64,000 nucleotides of DNA from Coptis chinensis (Eukaryota > Streptophyta > Magnoliopsida > Ranunculales > Ranunculaceae): contig CM027377.1 of assembly GCA_015680905.1 (NCBI GenBank), forward strand, positions 6,410,501 through 6,474,500, in the 5' to 3' direction. Within the stretch, counting starts at the first letter, position 1, and each line of letters opens with the position of its first letter. The notes beneath the pieces are model-generated. The model saw only the letters and a program-made list of their open reading frames with translations, was not told the DNA's origin and did not search any database. Positions 33,885-44,093 of this stretch are shown piece after piece. The position numbers and the translations under genes were made by a program.

Positions 33885-35957
33885 ATGGCGGACCATTGCA
33901 TCAATGGAACCATAGAAGGTGTGAACTATTCTTCTCCTGTACCTGTTATTGGTTTATACATTGCTGGAGCATCCATCTTATGCGCGTTACTGATGCTTTA
34001 TGATATTGGATGTGGATTTTGGGATATCAAGGAATTGATTACTTGTCGATCATTCAAACTCATTTCTCTTACTGCCAAGCGATGGCTTCCCTGTAAGTCA
34101 TTCAAGCTCAATTCTCTTACACTCACTCTGCTTGGCATAGCAACCAAACTTCCCGTCGATCTGACCACCAGTATGCCAAGTCAAAAAGATCAACTTTCAA
34201 AACTCACTGGGACTGCATTTATATGCATTTCCATGGCGTTTCTAGTGCCTTCACTTGGTGTTAGTAGTGAGTCTGAGTGTTCCACAAATTTGTGGGCATT
34301 GACTATATTTGTGTTTACTGTAGCTGTCAACATTTGTATACAACTGCACACTGGTGTGATTGTCTTCTTTTTCAAAGAACATATCGCAGTCTTGGTTTTG
34401 ATGTTTTTGTTGCTCCTGATGTTGTGGTACATCTCTTCGATTACTAAGGCTCAGAAGAGAATCACCTCTGACCGATATAATACTCTCTTTGCAAAGGGCA
34501 GTAGTAGCATGTTGGACAGATTGAAGTTGTGTTACTTGTATGCTTATTGCTCTGATCCACAATTCAATATAAGCATCCACCCAATCAATGCAGCCATTGG
34601 CACAGTTTGCCTAACCTGTTTGGGCATTGTTTTAGAAGCTACATTTAGATCTATTATTTTGAAGCAGCTTAAGTTCTGTGAAGGGGATTCTGATTATATG
34701 TGGTCGATGATATTAATAGTTTCTGCCCAAATTATCACTGTCATTGTAGGAACTTTTGCAGTTGTCTTTAGGTGGCTATCTTTGTTTAGCCGCATGGATT
34801 TCGAAAAGATAATATCATCTTTCGTGGAGGATGATGAAGTGAAACAAATGAATCGAACCTTGGGAAAGGGGTCAAAACAGCTTAAAGTACAGAATTTTTT
34901 TGCAACTCAAATCTTACGGCTAGTCTTGCTAGTTCAGTTGTTGATTGTATTCCCATCAGTGCTGGTGCATTTCTTTGTTGGTTACCTACAGGACAAGTTG
35001 GAGTTTTTTGATGATATCCCTCATGAAGGTATAATTACGGCTAGCTCGTACATAGTGCGAAAAGGGGTCGATGAGATACTTCGATTGAAGGAGGTTTTCC
35101 ATAGGGAGTCACTTTATCAGGCATTTCAACTTCTGTCACATAGATCTCCTTCTGAACGGGTGCACCCCATGGAAATTAAAAATTCATCTAATAGGCAGGA
35201 CAGTATCAAAGTGTGTTCTCTTTCAATTGCACTCCTTATAAAAATTGCCCAAGCTTCCATACCAGCTGTTGACCTTCCTGAGTCTCTAGTTCATGTATTT
35301 AACGAAGCCAGAGAAATCATTCAGTATATCGATGAAACAATGCAACCGAAAAGTTCAGCTACCAATGACAAGTTCGCATATGCGAAAGCTTTGTGGATAG
35401 GTGGGGACTTTAGATGCCTGCTTCCCAAAAACTTCAATGGCGATCCCACACCTGATCAAGTTGACTCCGATTTGGATCCAGATCTGGCTCGTGCAGTAAA
35501 CAAAATTACAGAATTGGGGAAGACATTTCATCCTGGAATTAGATATTCGCAAGTTGGTGTCATCATAGACTTCCTGGATCTCAAAAGGTGCAACTCAGTT
35601 CGCGATCTATGTACTTCCATAGAGCGATTGTTTGTGGACATGTTGCACGCATTACTCATTCAACTCCCTACTGCTATATCGAAAAGTTTGAGGGAGAGTC
35701 CAGCTGAAGAATTTGAAGAAAGAGTAAGAAATGCCATGGAATTCCTCATTAAAATTGGATGTTTGAAGGAATTAATTGAGTCGATTCCTCCGCCACCTAA
35801 TTTTCCAAATATTATAAGTGATGAAGCTCCGGACCGAGAGTTTAAAAATCCAGTACTAGCAAAACTTCTGGAGGTTGTTCCAAAAGTTCCTGACACACAC
35901 AACGGAAATGAAAATATTTTTGAGAGAGCAATGAGATGTATTGCATCAATTTGTTGA
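33885..35957 (+). CDS. Plant multi-pass membrane protein of unknown function, intact copy (690 aa)
   Basis: A single uninterrupted ORF from ATG 33885 to the stop at 35957. The N-terminal half is strongly hydrophobic, with about seven likely membrane segments near residues 21-41, 107-127, 137-155, 166-185, 237-254, 273-297 and 344-366. A conserved-looking loop between the first two reads LTLLGIATKLPVDLTT then MPSQKDQLSKLTG. The C-terminal half (about 370-690) is soluble and helical, rich in charged residues. I recognise it as a plant-specific family without an assigned function and will not name one. Copies at 13359-15444 and 53.9-59.05 kb are broken, so this is the only full-length member here. 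It is intronless, but a tandem DNA duplication rather than retrocopying explains the copies. Confidence 0.88.
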   Translation: MADHCINGTIEGVNYSSPVPVIGLYIAGASILCALLMLYDIGCGFWDIKELITCRSFKLISLTAKRWLPCKSFKLNSLTLTLLGIATKLPVDLTTSMPSQKDQLSKLTGTAFICISMAFLVPSLGVSSESECSTNLWALTIFVFTVAVNICIQLHTGVIVFFFKEHIAVLVLMFLLLLMLWYISSITKAQKRITSDRYNTLFAKGSSSMLDRLKLCYLYAYCSDPQFNISIHPINAAIGTVCLTCLGIVLEATFRSIILKQLKFCEGDSDYMWSMILIVSAQIITVIVGTFAVVFRWLSLFSRMDFEKIISSFVEDDEVKQMNRTLGKGSKQLKVQNFFATQILRLVLLVQLLIVFPSVLVHFFVGYLQDKLEFFDDIPHEGIITASSYIVRKGVDEILRLKEVFHRESLYQAFQLLSHRSPSERVHPMEIKNSSNRQDSIKVCSLSIALLIKIAQASIPAVDLPESLVHVFNEAREIIQYIDETMQPKSSATNDKFAYAKALWIGGDFRCLLPKNFNGDPTPDQVDSDLDPDLARAVNKITELGKTFHPGIRYSQVGVIIDFLDLKRCNSVRDLCTSIERLFVDMLHALLIQLPTAISKSLRESPAEEFEERVRNAMEFLIKIGCLKELIESIPPPPNFPNIISDEAPDREFKNPVLAKLLEVVPKVPDTHNGNENIFERAMRCIASIC

Positions 35958-36836
35958 TGTGGTCTAGCATTAGATATTCTTGAATATTTGTGATCCTAGT
36001 TGTAATCAAGTAGTGATATAATTAGGATTTCATTACTTTAGTTCCCAATATTTGAATTTTCCTATTTAAACTCAACCAGTGGGTTGATGTAATTATCCTT
36101 TTTGCAATAAGAAAATTATCATTTTCTTCACAATGGCGCATACAGAAATGGTGATCTTGGTGATCTTCATCAAGCTGTTTGAAATGCTAACCATAATGCT
36201 CACACCAATGAGTTGATGTATTAATTCAAACTGGATTTCTTTTGGTAAAGGTATACTAGTACTACCTTCAAATAACTTTCTCCTCAACCAGACACAAATA
36301 AAGTGTTTACTGGAAGCTTAGTCTGTGCTTACTTGCATTGCTCATTGGCTCGTGACAGTAGTTCAACTTAATTCTGAGGGAAACTATGATGTTGTCCATG
36401 TGACAGCACATTCTCCTATCAACTTGGAACTATTGGTGTACTTCACAGATTAAATTTCTATTTGGATATCAAGCAAACAACCCTAGTTTGGTCTATGCAT
36501 TTGAGAAACTTGGAGTGTCTAGCACACACACAAATTGTAAATACCTGGGAGACGTCTACCTAACATGTGCCTCTGTAGGCTAATGTAGCGCTTTCAGTTT
36601 GCTTGGTCTTTTTCACTCTACTTATTTGTTCTCCTACTAGGCCATGTTGTCCTACATCGCACCTCTTCAACTATCAGTGCATATTGTTTGGGTTTAAGAA
36701 ACGATCTCAAACTAGAATTTGTGCTATGAACCATTCAAAAATGTATTTAACTACGTAAATTAGAGAAGGAAAATAGTGAAAATACACATGTTTAACTACA
36801 TAGCGAATATACAAATGTTACAACAGGCCTTGTGCA
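35958..36836. repeat. 3' flank of the intact gene and EMB1417-intron fragment
   Basis: Near-identical to 15445-16200. The part 36261-36786 is the second displaced copy of the EMB1417-like intron 4 segment and extends further than the first, reaching AAAATAGTGAA as at 9910-9920. No ORF is supported. Confidence 0.65.
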
Positions 36837-37589
36837 CATTGTCACCAAGTACGGTACGGGTTTAAAATGGTGTATTTGAAAAAAACTTAGTTCGTGTTTT
36901 AAACGGAACGTCTCGGGAAAAAAACGGAAAAAAAAAACATAAAAAAACGTGAGGCATAAAAAACGGGTTTAAAACGGTAAAACAGGTTTAAAACGTATAA
37001 TACGTAAAAGAAACGGTAAAAACTGATGATAAATAATATAATAGATAAAGAATTTGATTTTTTTATAAGAGTGGAAAAAAGAATTGACACATAAAATAAA
37101 AATAAAAATAATGCAAATGAAAGAAAATTCAAATACATGAAAGTATCAAATTATCATTACTCATCCAAATACTAGAAGTTTTAGATTCAGTACCAAAACA
37201 CGACTCTAAATAAAATACTACTAATTACCAACCATAATGGCATAATCAAGTTCTACAAATAAGTTAATAACTTTAAAATTTATAATTAATTATTAATAGT
37301 CCAAAACAAAATAAAACTGTCTCAATAAGTCAATCTAACGCCCACTCTTCAAAAAGGTAAACTCCAAAACCCTTTTTTTTCTTCTTTTGTTTTGTTTTAA
37401 AAAAAAAAAAAAAAGTTTTAAACGGGAGATTTTCAAAATCTCGGGTTTTAAACGTTTTTTAAGTTTAAAACGCGTTTAAAACGGGTTTTTTTGAAAAACC
37501 CGGGTTTTAAACTGGAACCAGACGCCTTGCCAATATCTCGGGTTTTAAACGCGTTTTTTTCAAAAAAAACGCCGAACTTGGTGACAATG
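36837..37589. mobile_element. 753-bp inverted-repeat element, hAT-like, rich in TTTAAACG words
   Basis: Ends CATTGTCACCAAGT and ACTTGGTGACAATG are inverted repeats. Flanks CTTGTGCA (36829-36836) and TTTGTGCA (37590-37597) agree at seven of eight bases. The uninterrupted site CCTTGTGCATGTATTTG is present in block copy 1 at about 16201-16215. The interior contains many GGGTTTTAAACG / CGTTTAAAACGGG palindromic words and no ORF. Confidence 0.75.
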
Positions 37590-37688
37590 TTTGTGCATGT
37601 ATTTGAAAAACCAATAGTGCCAGAGTAATAGATAGGTCCCTGGGCCCCATTAGATAGCACTGATAAGACAGCACTGATAAAAAAACTA

Positions 37689-37790
37689 GGGTAATTTCTC
37701 AAATAAACCATAATAATGTCAATTACTTCTCAATTAGACCATGCCCACACATTTTGACTTTTCAAAAGTTTTTTTGACTATTTTGCCCTT
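37689..37790 (+). repeat. Left terminal inverted repeat of the 15.3-kb MULE
   Basis: 102 bp, pairs with 52934-53035 with about a dozen mismatches. Both begin GGGTAATTTCTCAAATA counted from outside. Confidence 0.88.
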
Positions 37791-38210
37791 GCACATACTT
37801 CTAGACAATAACCACGTGGGCCAGCAAATTTGGTTTCGTCAGTTCCGTCGGTTCCCAACGTGATGTGATTTGTTGTAATTAGCAACCACACGATTATGTA
37901 GAGATGAAAACTTGAAAATGAAGGGCCAAGATTGGTTTCACCAATTTGGATCAAATCATACAGATCCATATATAACAAAGGGCAAAATCATTTTCGCCAT
38001 TTTTTACTATATTGTTAAAAGTGAAGTTTGATTGTTGAGATTAGAAAGTGAAGTTTGATTGTTCAAATGATAAGAAAGATAATAGACATATTATAGTGCA
38101 AAATGTATCAACAAGTGCAGAAGAAAACAAGGGTAAAACAAAACAACATAAGAACAGAGAACATAACTAACGAAAATAAAACCTAAACAACAAAATAAGA
38201 CAAGACAAAA

Positions 38211-38528
38211 TCAGTCTTCTTCATCATCATCGTCTTCGTCCTGTTCATCATCAGCACCCCCATCATCGTCGTCCTCCTCGTCATCGTACTCCTCATCATT
38301 GTCCTTATTCTTCTTCTTCATAGGAATATCTCTAGCATAGTAGGGATCCTGAAGGCAGTCATCTTCGTCTTCTTCTTCATCTGTGTAATCGTCAGTAGAG
38401 TAGGTATCCCATTTGTCCGAGTTCTCTTCGTCGGAATAGTCGGTTGTAGGAGGGGTGTCATAATTTGGGATGGCTGGAGGTGGCATTAAAACTACTAAAA
38501 TTAACAGGAACAAATTATTTAGAGACAT
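38211..38528 (-). CDS. Small very acidic ORF inside the MULE
   Basis: 105 codons from an ATG at 38528. A hydrophobic start (MSLNNLFLLILVVLMPPPA), possibly a signal or anchor segment, is followed by a Tyr/Thr/Ser/Asp stretch. The tail is almost entirely Asp/Glu, broken by a Lys-rich patch (PMKKKNKDND). It is not recognised as any family. It lies about 500 bp inside the left TIR and is divergent from the Ulp1-like gene. Acidic low-complexity frames arise easily from GAT/GAA repeats, so it may not be a real gene. Confidence 0.4.
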   Translation of the reverse strand: MSLNNLFLLILVVLMPPPAIPNYDTPPTTDYSDEENSDKWDTYSTDDYTDEEEDEDDCLQDPYYARDIPMKKKNKDNDEEYDDEEDDDDGGADDEQDEDDDDEED

Positions 38529-39157
38529 GTTGTTATGTTGAAGGTATTTGGTTACCTTTTACAGAGAAGAGTATGTTAGATACGGTGAATGTAGTCTCCA
38601 CAGTCCTCGTGGGCTTCTTATTTTGCCCATAAAAAAAAAAGTCTCAACAGTGTTAAAATAAAAAAAATAATGGGAAAATCAATGGGTCGGTAGAAAATTT
38701 AATGGTTCATACTTGTCTATAAATCTAACGTATATTGGAAGTGAAATAGTCTAAATGCAATTAATTGTGTGAGTGAATTAAGTTTGACACATAAAATAAC
38801 AGAAAAATACTGGAATAATGAATGAAATTTAATTGCTGATAATGTAAGAAATAAAGTATGTCTATCACAAGTCTATAATGGTTGCATTGATAAGTGTATT
38901 TTGGCGGGAAAGAAATTAGGACATGTTTCCCCAAAAATTACCGAAAATTTATTAAGGTTGTTGAGTGTCACGTGTCAATCATCTCAATATATATCGAACC
39001 CCAATTAATTACATGAATTGAGGGGGGAAAGTTTCTATTTCAGATGAAATACGAAATTATGAAAAAAACAGTCAAATTCGAAAGCCTAACTGTTATTGCC
39101 TTTCATTAAAATTGTCCAAATTCGAAAGTTTGAGTTTACTTGTTACTTGTTAGAGAA

Positions 39158-42100
39158 ATGAGGAAGCTGAATTTGACTTGTCGAATGTCACTAGATAAAA
39201 TGCACAAATTGTTCGATGCTTTTAGTGAGGAAGAAAAAGAGGATTTTCAAAAATCTTGTTTTGGGAGTTTTATGCAAATCCAAAGAAATATGCACACAAC
39301 AACTACACTTGTTTGTGCCATTTCTGTGCACAAAGTTGGTAGACTTTGTTACCGGATCGGTAAGAAAGATTTGGTGTTTAAAAAGAGAGATGTTGCTTTG
39401 ATTATGGGTCTCAGTGTGAAACATGTAGCAAACTCATTCTACACAACAGACGTGAAGAAGAAATCATCTGATTTTCGTTCGCGGTTTTTTAAAGGAACTA
39501 TAGCTGGTGAGAAAGAAATATTAGTAGCTCTACAAATGGCAAAATCCAGTGGTAATTAAGGATGATAAAACTGATATCTTTAGGCTCAATAGGTTGTATG
39601 TGTTGCTTCAAGTTGTTATTCCTGGATCTGCTAGGACTATAGATGGAAGGTTTATTAATCTTGCAGAGGATTTAGTTGCTTTTGATAAGTTTCCATGGGG
39701 CACTCCTTTGTTTGAGATGTTGGAGTACTGTCTAGCTAGATGATATTTACGAAAATGTTATAGCACAAATTAAGGGATTTATATGCAGTTTATGGTTGTG
39801 TGATATGCTTCGATGTTTGGGCATACCTTCACATCCCATCTCTTGGGGATCGTAGGGTAGTGGAAGGTAGATTCCCAAGAATACTTGACTGGGAAGAGTT
39901 GCCTTCCAAGAACTTACATCTCCAAACTTGGAAGAAAAAACTCCAGCCTTTGAAGGGTCAGGTTGTAGCTTTTGACACTTTAGATATTGGTAAAGATGAA
40001 AGTAAAGAAGATGTAATCAAGGAGGCTTTGCAGCAACAGGGCACCCAAAGTGCTGCATCAGTTTTAGAGCCCTACAGTAATAATGAAATGCTTGAGAGAC
40101 ATGCTGAATTGCTCAAAGGCTTTGTAAGTGTAAAACTCTACTCTATATGTTGGACGATTTACTAATATGTTCCTCAAGTTGATATATCAACAATTCTGTA
40201 GTATTAATTGTCTTATATATTTAGTACTCATATGATATGCTGCATAACTTTGTATATCAGCAAATACAATTTATTTATATATATCTTTAAATGTTTAAAT
40301 GTGGATATTACCTTTGCAATGCAGGTAAGTGAGGAGGTTATGGTGGTTAGGAAGATGATCAAGAGTGAAATAAGGGCAGGTATGGAGACAATAACGCAAA
40401 AAAAAATTCAAACTGCGAGGAAAGTAGGTACTGTAGGTGAAGGTTCATCTGAGGGGGTTATGAAGGGACCGAGATCAAAGAGAACAAGGGAAACGAATTC
40501 AAGGTCTCCCATTGCTGATGCTGTTGTCTAAGAACCTAGTACAAAGTTTGCTCAGAAGAAATCAGTTGAGAAAGAAGTTATGGATTCAAGATCAAAGAGA
40601 ACAATGGGAACGAATTCAAGGTCTCCCATTGCTGATGTTGTTGTCCAAGAACCTAGTACAAAGTCTGCTCAGAAGAAGGTTAAATCAGTTAAGAAATAAG
40701 TTATGGATTCAACAGCTGTGAAGAAGTCATCATCTTCTAAGAAAGTTTCATTTGATCTTTTTGCTGAGACTACGGGGAAAAGAAAAAGACCATTGGAAGA
40801 TGGAACTCACATTGAAGTCGTCCAAGATGGCAAAATCCATTCAGAGTTTAGAATGGTAAAGAAAAGGGGGGAAATCAGTGACCAGGGAGCAAGCTAAGTG
40901 AGAGTCCAACCATTAAGATCAAGTAAAAAAGTAGCGGTACAGGCTACCAAAACCAGAAAGATTCGCAACATATGTAAAATAACTTGGAAAACAAAAGGAT
41001 TAGAGATTAAGAAGGAAGCAAAGAAACCAAAAAGAAGAAAAAATCTTATTCGTGCACATGAGTTAAAAGATGAAAATGATGCAGAAGAAACTGCAGGTGA
41101 GAGATTTGCAGCTAATATTTTAAGAGAGATTAGTGAAGAGATGCCCAAGACTGGAGGGGATTTTGAAGTTGATAGTCAACAAGATCTACATGAGGACGTG
41201 GTTCAGGAGCCTTCCAATGCACCTTTCAATGATGATCAAGATGATTATGATTTTACACCATTGCTTTCCAAGGAGAATAATCAACTGACTATTGCAGAGG
41301 ATGTTACACCATTGCCTTCTGGACAATTGGTCATAGTTGTTACTCCTTTACAACAAACAATGCCCAATGCTATCTCAGATGTTGTTACTCCTGAGGCTAT
41401 AGCCATAGACTTTCATGAAGATAATGTTGAGGCACTCCTTAACAATGAAATGGATAAGGTCCATTTCTCTGCTTTGCTTTATGCCACTGGTGACATAACC
41501 GTGTTGCCAACTTTGTCACCTACCAGAGGAACAACTGATGAATATGTTGTGGACTATCAACATGAAACTGTTGCTGAGCAGTCAAACATGATAATGATGT
41601 GGATGATGATGAAACTATTGCTGAGCAGTCCAAACATGAAAATGATGTGGATGATGATGATGGTGTTGTGGAGGATGATATGGTGGTTCCTGATGTGGTC
41701 AAGATTGAGACTCAAATGGAGGCTCACATGAAAAAAAAAAAACTGAAGAGACAAGCAAAAGAACTAAGAAACAAAGAGAAGGGAAGAAGGGTTGGTCATG
41801 GCAAGAAACACTTGGAAAGGAATGTGATAAGTTGATCAAGGAGGCTTTGTCTTCAATCTTTATCATGAAAACCACAACCAAAGGTGAGTTGAACATACTC
41901 CAGTATTATTGGCAGCTGTATAAAAGGAAACAAGATGCATATAGCTCTCTGGATGTGAGAGTGTTTGGATATAACCAGTCCATCTCAGTGCATAGTTTTC
42001 ATTCACTGCATGGAAGACAATGGGTGGATGGTGAGGTAAGTACACAACCACCATGGCTTCATACACTAACTATGAGGTAAGTACACAAGTCACATGTATA

Positions 42101-42878
42101 TTAGATTCCCTAATTAATTAGTTTATGTGATTTGTAGGTTATGAGCATATATGTGCAGCTGTTGTCCAGGTGGTACACCTAACATTGTAAGGATAATGCT
42201 ATTCTAGAAAAAGACTCATATACTGTCGTTCAGGATGTCTACTTTGCTGTAAGTTATCTCTCATTTGTTGATGTTTTGTTGAACAATTTCTAGACAATGT
42301 GCATTCATTAATTCATGACTGATGACTTTGTTGATGTAGAAATTCATGATGAGAGAATATGAAACCTTCCAGAAGAAGCTTAAATAAAGAGCCAAGTTTT
42401 AGAGCATCATCACCTGAGCAGAGACTAGAAAGTTTATCTTATTGTTCTTTTGAAGTCGTTATAGAGCACCTAGACACTTTTAAAGGAAGAATTATACATC
42501 AAGCAAAGTCAACCAAGGGCAAAGGTATTATCATTCCACTTCAAGTACAACATTGTCACTGGATTCTTGAGGTATACAATTATTCTGAGGGGAAAATCTA
42601 CACATGATTCTCTTGGTGGTAAGAGTGTTGGTATTGAGCAACTAGCATTGGAGTCATGTCTTGCTTATGTGATCAAGTGTGATGATCCATCTTCAGATCA
42701 TGATATGAACACTTCTTGGACTCGTGAGTTTGTGCCTGTGACCAAACAACCTGATGGGAACAGTTGTGGGCTATTTTGCGTAGCTTTTCTGGATTGCCTG
42801 ACCAAGTTAACAAAATTGATATGCAAACCCATTGAATGCGGAAGAGGATTGGAATGGATATCATTAGCTGTGGATTGA
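39158..42878 (+). pseudogene. Ulp1/SENP-like cysteine protease gene carried by the MULE (decayed)
   Basis: Ulp1-type (C48) proteases remove SUMO. The N-terminal region (39158-40123) has the plant ULP-like upstream domain (RRFFKGT-like block at 39484, RLYVLLQVVIPGSARTIDGR, FPWGTPLFEM). An intron at about 40124-40324 has GTAAGTG and GCAG borders; further intron borders are near 42035 and 42250. A long charged linker holds two tandem repeats. The catalytic region has VQHCHWILEVYN (His), HDSLGG (Asp), and TKQPDGNSCGLFC (Gln and Cys), so all four active-site residues are present. The gene is nevertheless broken: a stop at about 39557, another at 39741, CAA-to-TAA at about 40530, a base lost near 41588, and a frameshift near 42595. 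Confidence 0.82.
40474..40707 (+). repeat. 117-bp tandem repeat in the Ulp1-like linker
   Basis: Two in-frame 39-codon units start ATCAAAGAGAACAA at 40474 and 40591. The first has TAA where the second has CAA (VV*EPSTK against VVQEPSTK), so the repeat itself documents the nonsense mutation. Confidence 0.75.
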
Positions 42879-43480
42879 ACCCAGACAATGTTTGTAAAAG
42901 CCGACAATAGGAATTAGAGAAGCGTTTGATGGATGCCAGAGAAGAAACAGCTACCCACCATGGCGTAGAGGCAATTTAGGCGCATGGAAACAAGTGACAC
43001 AGACCATAAATTATCAACATGTTGAAATTTTGTTAAACTCCTACAGTCAAAGTTTGTTATTTTGTTTCAATTTTGTAACTCCCGTAAGTTGCTGATAGTA
43101 TCTTCATGGGAGTTTGGCTGTTCATGTGTCACATGGTTTGACATTATATGTGTTTAGCTGTGAGGATATATTTAACGTTTATGTAGGATCTTACTTTGCT
43201 ATATTGATCTTTCTTCGTATATGGCTATGTTTTGTGTGGAATCTTATGTCACCAATTATATTATTTTGTTTTGTCTACCTTGGTAGGCAATTGCTGATGG
43301 TAACTTCAATGTAGTATGATCGTTGAAACAAATATTTAACACACAATATGACCATATTGGCGGGAAACCTTTTGGGCTGGAACTTTGGGTGGGAAAATTT
43401 TTAGGCGGGAAAATGTTGTTATATTAGTAGTCACTCAGACTTGTATTTCATTTCTATTTCTATTTTATGTGTCCAACAAA
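42879..43480. other. Spacer inside the MULE
   Basis: About 600 bp between the Ulp1-like gene and the next small ORF. It probably holds the 3' end of the former and the promoter of the latter. An open stretch at 43114-43314 is hydrophobic and unrecognised. Confidence 0.4.
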
Positions 43481-43928
43481 ATGGGTGGGGGAGAAGGAGA
43501 AGGTGAAGGTTCTAACAGTAATAAGGCAACTGTGGATTCAGCAAGCATGATCAACAGACAATTATTTTGGGTGCGGATCAATTGGCCATTGGAAAATCAA
43601 TTGTTCATGGGAAAATATTAATAAGTGTCCAAGATACTTCGCCACAAATATGCGGTATGCAGTCAGTAAAAAGAAATACAGTCTGGGGAGACGGTATCTC
43701 TCATGCAGGCAAATGGCGAATGGTGAATGGTGCAAAGGTTTTAGATGGATTAATCTAGCAGGTAGAGAGACCAAGGATAAACAACCTATTGGAAGTGCAC
43801 TTGGAAAAGGACCTGTTGAGGATGACCACTTGATGGTCACCATTGATGGTCCAGTTAAAATGAATATCAAAGGCAATGTTCAAAATGTGAGCGAATTTCT
43901 TAAGAAGTTATCTATTATTAGAGATTAA
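43481..43928 (+). pseudogene. Unrecognised ORF in the MULE, frame-broken
   Basis: Starts ATGGGTGGGGGAGAAGG with a Gly/Glu-rich N-terminus (MGGGEGEGEGSNSNKA). After frame changes near 43620 and 43650 it continues to a 92-codon open piece. That piece reads GFRWINLAGRETKDKQPIG, HLMVTIDGPVKMNIKGN and ends FLKKLSIIRD. I do not recognise the product. The smooth amino-acid composition of the last part suggests a real former gene, either a MULE gene or a captured host fragment. It ends about 170 bp before the convergent transposase gene. Confidence 0.4.
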
Positions 43929-44093
43929 GTTCATATATATGTACTTGTTCCTGATATTAATATTACAATAACATGTCAGTACATAGAACATTATGAACCC
44001 ACAAAAAGATGTATGTAACTGGACCTGGTAATTTTCAAGTAACCAAAATAGCTGACATTGTCTTGCATTCTACCTACCTATTACAACCCATAA

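Noticed and set aside
41520..41896. Minus-strand Ser/His/Ile-rich ORFs
   Set aside because: Antisense of the acidic linker of the Ulp1-like gene.
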